64,000 bases of DNA from Comamonas thiooxydans. GTDB lineage: Bacteria; Pseudomonadota; Gammaproteobacteria; Burkholderiales; Burkholderiaceae_C. The translations under genes were made by a program, and so were the position numbers. The stretch is from the NCBI RefSeq assembly GCF_002157685.2, contig NZ_AP026738.1:1426001-1490000 (forward strand), in the 5' to 3' direction. Every line of letters begins with the position of its first letter. Position 1 is the first letter of the stretch. The notes under the pieces were generated by a model, which was not told the DNA's origin, searched no databases, and worked only from the letters and a program-made list of their open reading frames with translations. Below are positions 1 to 8,435 of the stretch, one piece after another.

Positions 1-523
1 GCAGCTCGGGAATATGGCGCTGGGTCCTGGCCCAGTCGTAGACGGCATCGAACACGCTGGCCGTGGTCGTACCCGAGTACTGCGGGTACAGCGGCAGAAT
101 CAGGATGCGCGTCACGCCGTCTTTCTTGAGCGCATCCAGCTGGGCCGCGATGGATGGCGTGCCGTAGCGCATGGCCGGCAGCACCAGTACATTGTGGCCG
201 CGCTCGCCCAGCCAGCCGCGCAGCAAGGTGGCCTGGCGCGTGGTCCAGTGCAGCAGCGGGGAGCCGTCTTTTTCATGCCAGACGGTGGCGTACTTGGCAG
301 CCGACTTGGCCGGACGGGTGCGCAGGATGATGCCGTGCAGAATCGGCCACCAGGCGAGCTTGGGAATCTCGACCACACGATCGTCACCGAGAAACTCCGC
401 CAGATAAGGGCGCACTGCCGCAGCCGTGGGTGCGGCCGGCGTGCCCAGATTGCACAGCAGGATGCCGGTGCGTGCGGATTGATCGTGACGGAAGCGGGGT
501 TCGGGCGCAAAGCGTGATGGCAT
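1..523 (-). CDS. hemH: Ferrochelatase, N-terminal part (cut by window start)
   Basis: The frame starts at ATG 523 and is still open at base 1, so only about 174 N-terminal codons are present. Ferrochelatase inserts Fe2+ into protoporphyrin IX in the last step of haem synthesis. The translation shows the family opening TGILLCNLGTP, then VRPYLAEFLGDDRVVEIP and the conserved ILPLYPQYSGTTTA block around residue 150. The catalytic histidine and glutamate of the second half lie outside the window. It is divergent from the HAD gene, with about 70 bp between the two starts. Confidence 0.93.
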   Translation of the reverse strand, partial: MPSRFAPEPRFRHDQSARTGILLCNLGTPAAPTAAAVRPYLAEFLGDDRVVEIPKLAWWPILHGIILRTRPAKSAAKYATVWHEKDGSPLLHWTTRQATLLRGWLGERGHNVLVLPAMRYGTPSIAAQLDALKKDGVTRILILPLYPQYSGTTTASVFDAVYDWARTQRHIPEL

Positions 524-596
524 GGGGCAATTGTGTCAGCTAATCGGATAGGCGCAGCCGCTCTGCGGCATTAGCCGGGCCGCTATTCTTAGGGGC

Positions 597-1346
597 ATGC
601 AATCCCAAGACACCACAGCCCCTGCCATTGAAACCCTTCAGCGCCTGCGCCACAGCGGCCAGATTCGCGCCATCAGCCTGGATCTGGACGACACGCTCTG
701 GCCCATCTGGCCCACGATTGCCAAGGCAGAGGCCGTTTTGCTGCAGTGGCTCGCGCAGCATGCACCCGGTACGGCCGAGCACCTGGGCGATACGGACAAG
801 GTGCGGGCCCTGCGCCATGAAATCGTGGCATTGCGCCCGGATCTGAAAGCCGACCTCAGCGGCCTGCGCCGCGAGTCCATCCGGCTGGCGCTGACCCGGG
901 CCGGTGACGATCCTGCCCTGGCCGAACCGGCCTTTGACGAGTTCTTTGCCGCTCGCCAGCGGGTCGAGCTGTTTGAAGATGCCTTGCCGGCGCTGCAGTT
1001 TCTCTCGCAGCGCTGGCCGGTGGTGGCCCTGTCCAATGGCAATGCGAATGTGCATGTGGTGGGTATAGGCGAGCATTTTCGCGCCTCGCTGTCTGCCAGC
1101 GGAGCGGGTATGGCCAAACCCGAGACGCGCTTTTTTCAGGCCGCAGCGGATGCGGCCGGCGTGGCCCCAGAGCATGTGCTGCACATCGGCGACGATGCGG
1201 AACTGGATGCCCAGGGTGCCATGGATGCGGGTATGCACGCAGTCTGGCTCAACCGTGGGCAGGTAGCATGGCCTTGCGTGGGACCTGAACCCCACGTCAC
1301 AGTCGCCAGCCTTTGGCAGTTGTGTCAGGGGCTGGCAGATCGTTGA
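597..1346 (+). CDS. HAD-superfamily hydrolase
   Basis: A 249-residue soluble protein of the haloacid dehalogenase superfamily, probably a small-molecule phosphatase. Motif I is DLDDTLWP at residues 29-36, with nucleophile Asp29 and acid/base Asp31. Motif II is the Ser of VVALSNGN near residue 143. Motif III is the Lys of MAKPETRFF, and motif IV is HIGDDAELD near residue 197. A helical cap domain sits between motifs I and II, as in subfamily I. The substrate cannot be told from sequence. It stands alone, divergent from hemH and followed by an unrelated membrane protein. Confidence 0.88.
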   Translation: MQSQDTTAPAIETLQRLRHSGQIRAISLDLDDTLWPIWPTIAKAEAVLLQWLAQHAPGTAEHLGDTDKVRALRHEIVALRPDLKADLSGLRRESIRLALTRAGDDPALAEPAFDEFFAARQRVELFEDALPALQFLSQRWPVVALSNGNANVHVVGIGEHFRASLSASGAGMAKPETRFFQAAADAAGVAPEHVLHIGDDAELDAQGAMDAGMHAVWLNRGQVAWPCVGPEPHVTVASLWQLCQGLADR

Positions 1347-1391
1347 CCGGGACGAGCGGGAGCAGTGCGGGTCAGCGAAGAAGGACCGCCT

Positions 1392-2240
1392 ATGCCTACC
1401 TGCCTGTCTGCCTGTCTTCTCACGCCGCCTCCGCTGGCACCTGTGCGAACCATTGCCTGGAGCCGGCCCCTGGTATGGCTGTCCAGAGCCTTGCAGGACA
1501 TTTCTAACGCTCCGTTAATCAGTCTGGCGCATGGTCTGGCCTTGATCCTGATCGGTGCGGCAATCCTGACCCTGGGGCACAATCGCTTCTGGTTGATGGC
1601 AGGGGCCTTGTCGGGCTTTCTGGTGGTGGGGCCTCTGGTGGCCACCAGCCTCTACGCTATCAGCCGGGCTGTCGAACGCGGTGAGGTGGCAGACTGGGGT
1701 CTGATCCGCCGCACCTGGACGCAGTGGCAGAGCTGCCATGCCACGGGCCGGGGAGGGTACTGGTGCATGGTCAGGTTCGGTGCCTTGCTGGCGCTGGCCG
1801 CCACGGGCTGGGTGCTGATTTCGGCATCGCTGATCACCGTGATGTCGCCCGTGCGCGTGCAGACCCTGCAGGATTTCATTGCGCATGTGGTGCTGGCCAG
1901 GGATGGTCAGCTGTTTGTGCAATGGATGGCTTTGGGCAGCTTTCTGGCTGCTCCGATTTTTGCGTCCAGCGTGGTGGCCATGCCGCTGATGCTGGACAGG
2001 CGAGTGACCGTGCGCCAGGCCGTGTTGACCAGTTGGTCCGTGGTGCTGGCCAACCCTGGCCCTATGGCCTTGTGGGCGGCGCTGATTGTGATGTTGACTT
2101 TGCTGGGCCTTGGCAGCTATCTGCTGGGGCTGGTGGTTGTGATGCCCCTGCTGGGCCATGCCAGCTGGCACGCCTATCGAGACCTGGTGGATGCTTCTGC
2201 ATTCCCCGCCAGGGATGACGCGATGGTGCCTGCCGTCTGA
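1392..2240 (+). CDS. DUF2189-type integral membrane protein
   Basis: A polytopic inner-membrane protein of about 282 residues with six or so hydrophobic segments. It contains the stretch SLAHGLALILIGAAILTLG and the following GALSGFLVVGPLVATSLYAI that I associate with DUF2189 proteins of proteobacteria. The function of the family is unknown. I placed the start at ATG 1392, because GAAGAAGGA lies 7 bases upstream. The frame stays open to a GTG at 1365, which would add nine residues. Confidence 0.75.
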   Translation: MPTCLSACLLTPPPLAPVRTIAWSRPLVWLSRALQDISNAPLISLAHGLALILIGAAILTLGHNRFWLMAGALSGFLVVGPLVATSLYAISRAVERGEVADWGLIRRTWTQWQSCHATGRGGYWCMVRFGALLALAATGWVLISASLITVMSPVRVQTLQDFIAHVVLARDGQLFVQWMALGSFLAAPIFASSVVAMPLMLDRRVTVRQAVLTSWSVVLANPGPMALWAALIVMLTLLGLGSYLLGLVVVMPLLGHASWHAYRDLVDASAFPARDDAMVPAV

Positions 2241-2287
2241 GCGCTGCGCGACCAGGGCCTGGCAAAGGCTGTAAGGACCTGGTTGTC

Positions 2288-2503
2288 GTGATATTCGGAT
2301 ATACGGAAGAACAGCTTGCCCACTTTTTCCTGACCTGGGGTGTGGGCGCCTTCATCTTGTTCATGGTGTTCATCATCCTGCAACTGGCGCGTCAATCCAA
2401 GGCAGGCAAGTTCGGCACCTTTGTGATCTTTCTGGGCCTGGGCGTTGGCTTTGTGGGCTATCTCGCCAAGATCATCATCCAGTGGTGGATCGAGAGCCGC
2501 TGA
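2288..2503 (+). CDS. Small DUF2788-type membrane protein
   Basis: A 71-residue protein with two predicted membrane helices (about residues 10-32 and 42-65), beginning MIFGYTEEQLAHFF from a GTG codon. Length and sequence resemble DUF2788 proteins, whose function is not known. It follows the DUF2189 gene by 47 bp on the same strand and may share its transcript. The GTG start is the only reasonable one, because it precedes the conserved N-terminus. Confidence 0.75.
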   Translation: MIFGYTEEQLAHFFLTWGVGAFILFMVFIILQLARQSKAGKFGTFVIFLGLGVGFVGYLAKIIIQWWIESR

Positions 2504-2580
2504 GCTGCGCCACGAGCTGTGCCATGGGGCGCTGACCGGCTCGGTACAGCGGCAAGGCCAGCCCCGTAGTGAGGATCTCG

Positions 2581-2603
2581 CCCCCTTTCCGAAGAGAAGG
2601 GGG
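2581..2603. terminator. Possible bidirectional terminator hairpin
   Basis: A perfect 7-bp stem, CCCCCTT (2581-2587) and AAGGGGG (2597-2603), with a 9-nt loop lies between the convergent DUF2788 and Bug genes. There is no clear T-tract on either side, so termination is inferred from position and stem only. Confidence 0.4.
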
Positions 2604-2626
2604 GGAAGAAGCGATGTCTCGGTGGG

Positions 2627-3649
2627 TTAACCCGGTTTCACCTGTGCGCGCTTGAGCACTTTTTGCCAGCGGTTCTGCTCGGTGGCGATGAACTGGGCAA
2701 ACTGCTCCGGCGTGCTGCCAATGGGCTCGGCTGCGTCGCCCTGCAGGCGCTTGAGCGCATCGGGTGCCTTGACGGCCTTTGCGCATTCTGCGGCCAGCTT
2801 GTCCACATGGGCGCGAGGCAGGCTGGAAGGGGCCAGCATGCCGTACCACTGGGTCATCTCGAAGCCCGGAAAGCCCTGCTCGGCCACCGTGGGCACATCG
2901 GGTAGCTGTGGCAGGCGCTTGGTCGAGCCGGTGGCGATGCAGCGCACCTTGCCGGCCTTGATGAAGGGCAGCAGCGCGGCGGCGCCGACCGAGGCCGCAT
3001 CAAGACGGCCCGAGAGCAGGTCGGTCATCATGGGGCCGGTGCCGCGATAGGGCACATGGAGCATGAAGATGTCGGCCGTCATTTTCAGGTATTCGAATGC
3101 CAGATGACCCGCGCTGCCGTTGCCGGCCGAGCCATAGCTGAGCTTGCCGGGGTTCTTCTTGGCATAGGCCACCAGATCGGCAATGTTCTTGACAGGCAGA
3201 TCGGGGTGCACCACATAGAGGCTTGGCACCTTGGCCAGCAGGCTCACGGGCACAAAGTCCTTTTTCGGATCCCAGGGCAGCTTGTCAAAAATATAGGGGT
3301 TGACGGCCAGCGTGCCGATATGGCCGAGGATGACCGTGCTCTGGTCATCGGCGCGAGCCACTTCCTGCATGGCGATATTGCCCGCGGCGCCGGGCTTGTT
3401 GTCCACGAATACGTTCTGGCCTATGGTCTTGGACAGCTCTGCGGCGGTGGAGCGGGCCACGATTTCAGAGCTGCCACCGGGCGCAAACGGCACGACGAAG
3501 CGAATCGGGCGGTTGGGCCAGCTGTCATCGGCAGCGCGGGCCATGCCAGGCAGCAGGCTGCTGCAGGCCAGGGCTCCGGCGCCGGTCAGCAGATGGCGAC
3601 GCGAGATGCTCAGAATTTCGCGGGTGGACTTGTCGAAGGTGGATGCCAT
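2627..3649 (-). CDS. Bug-family (tripartite tricarboxylate) solute-binding protein
   Basis: A 340-residue periplasmic receptor of the Bug/TctC family, which captures small carboxylates and similar solutes. The N-terminus has SRRHLLTGAGALACSSLLPGMARA, a twin-arginine-like signal peptide ending in an AxA site near residue 39. The mature protein starts with WPNRPIRFVVPFAPGGSSEIVAR, the ligand-loop signature of the family, followed by the VDNKPGAAGNIA loop. No TctA/TctB membrane subunits are nearby, so it is an orphan receptor, as most Bug proteins are. The ligand is unknown. Confidence 0.88.
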   Translation of the reverse strand: MASTFDKSTREILSISRRHLLTGAGALACSSLLPGMARAADDSWPNRPIRFVVPFAPGGSSEIVARSTAAELSKTIGQNVFVDNKPGAAGNIAMQEVARADDQSTVILGHIGTLAVNPYIFDKLPWDPKKDFVPVSLLAKVPSLYVVHPDLPVKNIADLVAYAKKNPGKLSYGSAGNGSAGHLAFEYLKMTADIFMLHVPYRGTGPMMTDLLSGRLDAASVGAAALLPFIKAGKVRCIATGSTKRLPQLPDVPTVAEQGFPGFEMTQWYGMLAPSSLPRAHVDKLAAECAKAVKAPDALKRLQGDAAEPIGSTPEQFAQFIATEQNRWQKVLKRAQVKPG

Positions 3650-3679
3650 GTTGTCTCCGTTGCTTTTGGCTTTATGCGG

Positions 3680-3698
3680 CTGAGAGATTGCCTCTCAG
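3680..3698. promoter_or_regulatory. Inverted repeat upstream of the Bug gene
   Basis: A perfect palindrome CTGAGAG-ATTGC-CTCTCAG lies 31 bp upstream of the Bug-protein start codon (3649), between it and the convergent-facing 3' end of hpnE. It could be an operator or a leader hairpin. No regulator gene is adjacent. Confidence 0.35.
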
Positions 3699-3798
3699 GC
3701 CATGGTTGCAACTGTGGCTGTCAAATCGCTGTCAAACCTGGTACAGCAGGACTATCCAGGCATCAGGATTGTCCTCATAGGGTTTGCTCTAGAACTGC

Positions 3799-5145
3799 TC
3801 AGTCCTGGTCCATCCGGACCAACTCGTCGGCTGCCGTGATCCCGCAACGCACCGCGCCTTCGAGCGTCGCCGGGTAGGGCCCGCTCACATAGTCGCCGCA
3901 AGCCCAGAGGCCATGGCCCAGCTCCATGCCCGGGCGCTTCACGCCGGGTCTGCAGGCAAATGTGGCGCGCTTTTCAACCACGGTCAGCACAGCTTGAATG
4001 TCCTGCCAGCCCAGCTGTTGACGGGCTTGTTTCAGCACCTGTTGCTCCAGGGTTTCGCGGTCCGTGCGGCAGTCGCTGACGACAAAAGCCATCAGACCTT
4101 GCTGGACGGTATCGGAGGATTGCAGGTGCCCGCGGTCAAACACAAACTGGGCCGGTGCCTGCTCGTCCGGTTGCAGTGCCAGCCAGGGCAGCCCGGCTGC
4201 AAGGCGATGGCTGGTGCGCGCATAGACCGTGGCAATGGCCGTGTGCTCCAGCGCCTGAGCAGTCTGTGCCCAGTGCTGGTAATGCACGCCGTCGCGTGCG
4301 GGAAGTCGCTGGTCTTCGGCAGCCAGCAGGGCCAGGCGAGCTGCTTCCTGAGGTGGGCAGGCCAGCAGCACGGCATCGAAGCGCAATTGCTCAAGCGCTG
4401 GTGTCAGTGCCGCATTGGATGCACGCAGCAGCCATTGCCGGCCATGGGGAATCAGCTCCTGAATCCGGCTGGCCGTATGCACCGCATGGGCGCGGCCTTG
4501 CAGCCATTGCGCAGCCGGGACCGGAAAAAGATCGCCCAGGCCGCAGCGCGGCACCAGAAAGTGCGAGCCGCCAGAGCCCGCAAACAGCGCATCATGCAGC
4601 ACGCGCAGGAAGATGCTGCCACTTGCCTTCACAGCGGGCAGGTTGAGGGCCGATACACACAGAGGCTCGATGAATTCGTCGAGCAGGCGCCTTGGCAGAC
4701 CGCAGCAGATATCGGCAACGGTTGCAGCCTCTGTGCAGCGAAAGCCCTGAACGCGCCAGCGCAGGGCGCGCCCAAGCAGGGCGGCACGTTCGCGCAGCGA
4801 CCAGCCGCTGGCTGTGGCAATGCCGATCAAGGCGTCCAGCGGCGCCGGCAGGTCGGGGAAGGACAGGCCGCTGCCATCGGCGTAACGCATGGCCAGTGGC
4901 CTGCGCAGCAAGCCATGCTCTGGCGCTACGCCCACGACCCGCATGAGCCGCAGGCATTCGGCATAGGCTCCGATCAGAATATGTTGGCCGTTGTCGGCGA
5001 TGGTGCCGCCCGGCAGTTCCAGATTGCGGGCCCGACCACCGAGCTGGCGGCCGGCCTCGAAAACCGTGGGCTGATGGCCGTCTAGCGAGAGCTGTACTGC
5101 GGCAGCCATGCCGGCCCAGCCGCCACCGATGATGGCAACTTGCAT
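3799..5145 (-). CDS. hpnE: Hydroxysqualene dehydroxylase
   Basis: A 448-residue FAD-dependent amine-oxidase-fold protein that reduces hydroxysqualene to squalene, the last step of the HpnCDE route. The dinucleotide-binding motif IIGGGWAGMAAAVQLS is at residues 5-20, followed by an acidic strand end and GGRARNL. The C-terminus has the second FAD-contact segment LWACGDYVSGPYPATLEGAVRCG. It lies 7 bp after hpnD on the same strand and is the last gene of the squalene operon. Confidence 0.9.
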   Translation of the reverse strand: MQVAIIGGGWAGMAAAVQLSLDGHQPTVFEAGRQLGGRARNLELPGGTIADNGQHILIGAYAECLRLMRVVGVAPEHGLLRRPLAMRYADGSGLSFPDLPAPLDALIGIATASGWSLRERAALLGRALRWRVQGFRCTEAATVADICCGLPRRLLDEFIEPLCVSALNLPAVKASGSIFLRVLHDALFAGSGGSHFLVPRCGLGDLFPVPAAQWLQGRAHAVHTASRIQELIPHGRQWLLRASNAALTPALEQLRFDAVLLACPPQEAARLALLAAEDQRLPARDGVHYQHWAQTAQALEHTAIATVYARTSHRLAAGLPWLALQPDEQAPAQFVFDRGHLQSSDTVQQGLMAFVVSDCRTDRETLEQQVLKQARQQLGWQDIQAVLTVVEKRATFACRPGVKRPGMELGHGLWACGDYVSGPYPATLEGAVRCGITAADELVRMDQD

Positions 5146-5152
5146 GGCGCGC

Positions 5153-5992
5153 TTACATGCGGCCCAGTGCCTGCATCTTCCAGACCAGCCAGAACTTGCG
5201 CAGCGGCGTGAGGCTGATGCGCTGGTGCAGCACCTGGAAGTTTTCGGACTCGATTTCGCGCAGCAGGGTGCGATAGATGCTCGCCATCATCAGACCGGGC
5301 TTTTGTGCGTGACGATCGGCATCGGGCAGCAGGCCCAGTGCCTTGTCATACAGGCTGTGGGCGCGCTCGGCCTGAAAGCGCATCAGGGCCGTGAAGCGTT
5401 CCGAGTACTCACGCTTGTTGATCTCGTGGGCCTTGACGTCGAACTGCTGCAACTCGCTGATGGGCAGGTAGATACGACCGCGCATGGCGTCTTCGCCCAC
5501 ATCGCGGATGATATTGGTCAGCTGCAGGGCCTGGCCCAGCGTGTGGGCGTATTCGGTGGTGCGCTCCTCGGTCTGGCCGAAGATGCGGGCAGCGACTTCG
5601 CCGACCACGCCGGCGACCAGGTGGCAGTAGCGCTCCAGACCGGCAAAGTCCAGGTAGCGGGTCTGATCCAGATCCATCTGGCAGCCTTCGATGACGGCCA
5701 GCAGATGGCGCTCTTCGATGCCATAGGTCTTGGCGTGGGGCATCAGTGCCTGCATCACCGGATGAGCGGACTGGCTGGTGAATGCCCTGTGCACCTCGGT
5801 CTTCCACCATGCCAGCTTGGTGGCTGCCACGCCGGGGTCCGTGACCTCGTCGACCACGTCATCCACTTCGCGGCAGAAGGCATAGAAAGCCGTGATGGCG
5901 GCGCGGCGCTCCTTGGGCAAGAAGAGAAAGGCGTAATAGAAGCTGCTGCCCGAAGAGGCGGCTTTGTCTTGGACGTACTGATCCGGATTCAT
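5153..5992 (-). CDS. hpnD: Presqualene diphosphate synthase
   Basis: A 279-residue all-alpha trans-prenyltransferase that joins two farnesyl diphosphates to presqualene diphosphate. The first Asp-rich motif is FCREVDDVVDE near residues 42-52 and the second is NIIRDVGEDAMRGR near residue 160. Both bind the Mg2+-diphosphate. The length is typical of HpnD. It is followed closely by hpnE and preceded, after 130 bp, by hpnC. Confidence 0.92.
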   Translation of the reverse strand: MNPDQYVQDKAASSGSSFYYAFLFLPKERRAAITAFYAFCREVDDVVDEVTDPGVAATKLAWWKTEVHRAFTSQSAHPVMQALMPHAKTYGIEERHLLAVIEGCQMDLDQTRYLDFAGLERYCHLVAGVVGEVAARIFGQTEERTTEYAHTLGQALQLTNIIRDVGEDAMRGRIYLPISELQQFDVKAHEINKREYSERFTALMRFQAERAHSLYDKALGLLPDADRHAQKPGLMMASIYRTLLREIESENFQVLHQRISLTPLRKFWLVWKMQALGRM

Positions 5993-6122
5993 AGGGGGAG
6001 CATTGTCCCATGACGCGGGCTGTTGGCCGACACAACAGTGAAATGCGCGGCATGCGCTTGGTCAGGCTTCAAATTCAATAGCGCCTTACATAGGCCCATC
6101 AGGGGATAGGGGTATCTTTTGC

Positions 6123-7004
6123 TCACATGCGCACGGCTTGCCAGAGCATGGCGACCATGTCGAGCTTGCCCAGTTTGATGCGCTGATAGAGGTTGCGCCC
6201 CTGCATGGCGTCCAGTCTGTCCAGAATGCGCAGACCGCCTTGCACGACCAGGCGCAGCTCCCAGCCCGTGCGGCCGGGCAACTGATGCACCAGCGGCGCA
6301 CCATGGTTCATCAGGCTGCGGGCCTGGCGGTTGAGCTCGCCCAGCAGGGACTGCAGCTCGGGCGTCAATGCCGCTGCGTCCGGCCGGATCGCGCTTCGTG
6401 CAATGCCGTGGCGGGCCAGATCGGCATCCGGCAGGTAATGGCGCTGGCGCGGCAAGTCCTGGCTCAGGTCCTGCCAGAAGTTGATGAGCTGCAGGGCGGT
6501 GCAGATGGCGTCGCTCTGAATCAGTGCCTTGGCGTTGACCACGCCATACAGATGCAGCAGCAGGCGGCCGACAGGGTTGGCCGAGCGGCGGCAGTAGTCC
6601 AGCAACTGGGCCATGTCGTTATAGCGGGTCTGGGCGGCCGTCATGCGCACATCCTGCTCGAAGGCGCTGAGCAGGTCGGCCAGCAAGGGCTTGGGCAGAC
6701 CATGGGCCTGAACCTGGACTGCCAGCGGGCCAAAGATATGCGGCCAGGCGGTACGCATCAGCATGGCGGCTTCGCCGGCGCTGCCCAGCTGCTGCAAATC
6801 GGCGCCATATTGCTGCAGCTGTGCGAGGCGCTGCCCGGCGCCGTGCTGGCCCTCGTCGGCCAGGTCGTCGGCGGTGCGCGCAAAGTGGTAGATGGCGGCA
6901 ATGGGCGCACGCAGGCGCGGCGGGCACAACCAGGAGGCGACGGGAAAGTTTTCGTAATGGTTGATGCCGGCCGGCGCATTGGCGGCGGGGCTCGCTGAGG
7001 GCAT
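6123..7004 (-). CDS. hpnC: Hydroxysqualene synthase
   Basis: A 293-residue squalene-synthase-like protein that converts presqualene diphosphate to hydroxysqualene. It carries HFARTADDLADEG (first Asp-rich motif, about residues 40-52) and LINFWQDLSQDLPRQRHYLP (second motif). Sequence and gene order hpnC-hpnD-hpnE identify it rather than the paralogous HpnD. I chose ATG 7004. An in-frame GTG at 7013 would add three residues, and neither has a clear ribosome site. The start faces the RND adaptor gene, so the ~160 bp between them must hold both promoters. Confidence 0.88.
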   Translation of the reverse strand: MPSASPAANAPAGINHYENFPVASWLCPPRLRAPIAAIYHFARTADDLADEGQHGAGQRLAQLQQYGADLQQLGSAGEAAMLMRTAWPHIFGPLAVQVQAHGLPKPLLADLLSAFEQDVRMTAAQTRYNDMAQLLDYCRRSANPVGRLLLHLYGVVNAKALIQSDAICTALQLINFWQDLSQDLPRQRHYLPDADLARHGIARSAIRPDAAALTPELQSLLGELNRQARSLMNHGAPLVHQLPGRTGWELRLVVQGGLRILDRLDAMQGRNLYQRIKLGKLDMVAMLWQAVRM

Positions 7005-7166
7005 ATGGTTCACGCCACGTATTGTGGACCGGGTGGACTTGCCGGCTGGCGACAGCCCATAAAAAGACGGCGCAAAAGCGCACGTGCGTGCACAATCAGC
7101 GCTGACTTTGGTGCAGCGGCCTGTCCGGCGGCTGCGCTTTTCCTATTTTTACAAGCCCAGAACACC

Positions 7167-8435
7167 ATGGCTGTTTCGTCTTCTCGTCGTTTTGCAATGT
7201 TGTCTTTGCCGCGCCGGCCTGCCGCGCCCTTGGTTGCACTGTCCATCGTGGCAGCTGCGGCCATGTTGTCGGCCTGCTCCAAGAAAGAGGCTGCGCCCGA
7301 GCCGGTGCGCGCGGTCAAGCTGGTGACCGTGGGTGAGGGGCAGATCGAGTCTGCCCAGGAATATTCTGGCGATGTGCGGGCCCGTGTCGAGTCTCGCCTC
7401 GGCTTTCGTGTGGCGGGCAAGATCACCAGGCGTGAAGTGGAACTGGGCCAGCATGTGAAGGCTGGACAGGTACTGGCGCGCCTGGATGCGCGTGACTATC
7501 AGCTCAGTGCCGATGCCGCGCGCGCCCAGCTTGCCTCGGCCACCACGCAGCGCGATCTGGCCGAGGCCAATGCCAAGCGTTTTCGCACGCTGCGCGCCCA
7601 GAACTTCATCAGCGCTGCAGAGATGGAGCGCTACGAGGCCAATCTGAAGGCAGCCCAGGCCTCGCTCGATCAGGCCCGCGCCCAGCTCTCGAGCCAGTCC
7701 AATCAGGAGAACTACACCCAGTTGCTGGCCGATGCCGATGGCGTGGTCACCAGCGTGGAGGCCGAGCCCGGTCAGGTGGTTGCTGCCGGCACACCCGTGG
7801 TGCGGATTGCCCAGGATGGCGCGCGCGATGCGGTATTCAGCGTGCCGGAAGACCGGCGCAGCGCCATCAAGCCTGGCCAGGGTGTGAAGGTGAGGCCCTG
7901 GTCGGATGAGTCGCGCGTGATCAACGCCCAGGTGCGTGAGGTGGCGGCCAGCGCAGACCCGGCCACACGCACCTATGTGGTCAAGGCCGCCCTGCAGGGA
8001 ACGGACCTGCCGGCACTGGGCGCCACCGTGCAAGTCATGCCCGAGGGCATGGGCGTGAGCCGCGAAGCCGTAGGCAGCCAGGTCATCAAGCTGCCAACCA
8101 CGGCCTTGCGCCAGGAGGGTGGCAACGGTCAGGGTACGGCCGTCTGGCTGTACGACGCGGCCAGCAGCTCGGTGAAGCTGCAGCCGGTGCAGATTGCCAG
8201 CGCCGACGGTAACGAGGCGGTGATTGCCTCGGGCCTGCAACCCGGCATGCAGGTGGTGGCCACAGGCGCCCATGTGCTGACCCCTGGTCAGAAGGTGACG
8301 GTGTATCGCGATAAATACGCCAAGCCGGTGCAGAATTCTGAGTCAGATCAGGCTGGAACGCAGGTAAATAAAGCGCAGAATGCTCCTGAGTCTGGAGCGT
8401 CTCAGCCTGCGGTGGCTGGGGAGGCGGGCAAATGA
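7167..8435 (+). CDS. RND efflux periplasmic adaptor lipoprotein
   Basis: A membrane-fusion protein (about 422 residues) that links an RND pump to an outer-membrane channel. The signal peptide ends in LSACSKKE, a lipobox with the lipidated Cys near residue 33. It is followed by a biotinyl-lipoyl half (SRLGFRVAGKITRREVELGQHVKAGQVLARLD), a coiled-coil hairpin (about residues 95-160) and the second lipoyl half ADGVVTSVEAEPGQVVAAGTPV. The start ATG 7167 precedes the signal peptide; upstream codons encode no plausible signal. The stop overlaps the pump start (ATGA). No outer-membrane factor gene is present locally. Substrate unknown. Confidence 0.9.
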   Translation: MAVSSSRRFAMLSLPRRPAAPLVALSIVAAAAMLSACSKKEAAPEPVRAVKLVTVGEGQIESAQEYSGDVRARVESRLGFRVAGKITRREVELGQHVKAGQVLARLDARDYQLSADAARAQLASATTQRDLAEANAKRFRTLRAQNFISAAEMERYEANLKAAQASLDQARAQLSSQSNQENYTQLLADADGVVTSVEAEPGQVVAAGTPVVRIAQDGARDAVFSVPEDRRSAIKPGQGVKVRPWSDESRVINAQVREVAASADPATRTYVVKAALQGTDLPALGATVQVMPEGMGVSREAVGSQVIKLPTTALRQEGGNGQGTAVWLYDAASSSVKLQPVQIASADGNEAVIASGLQPGMQVVATGAHVLTPGQKVTVYRDKYAKPVQNSESDQAGTQVNKAQNAPESGASQPAVAGEAGK

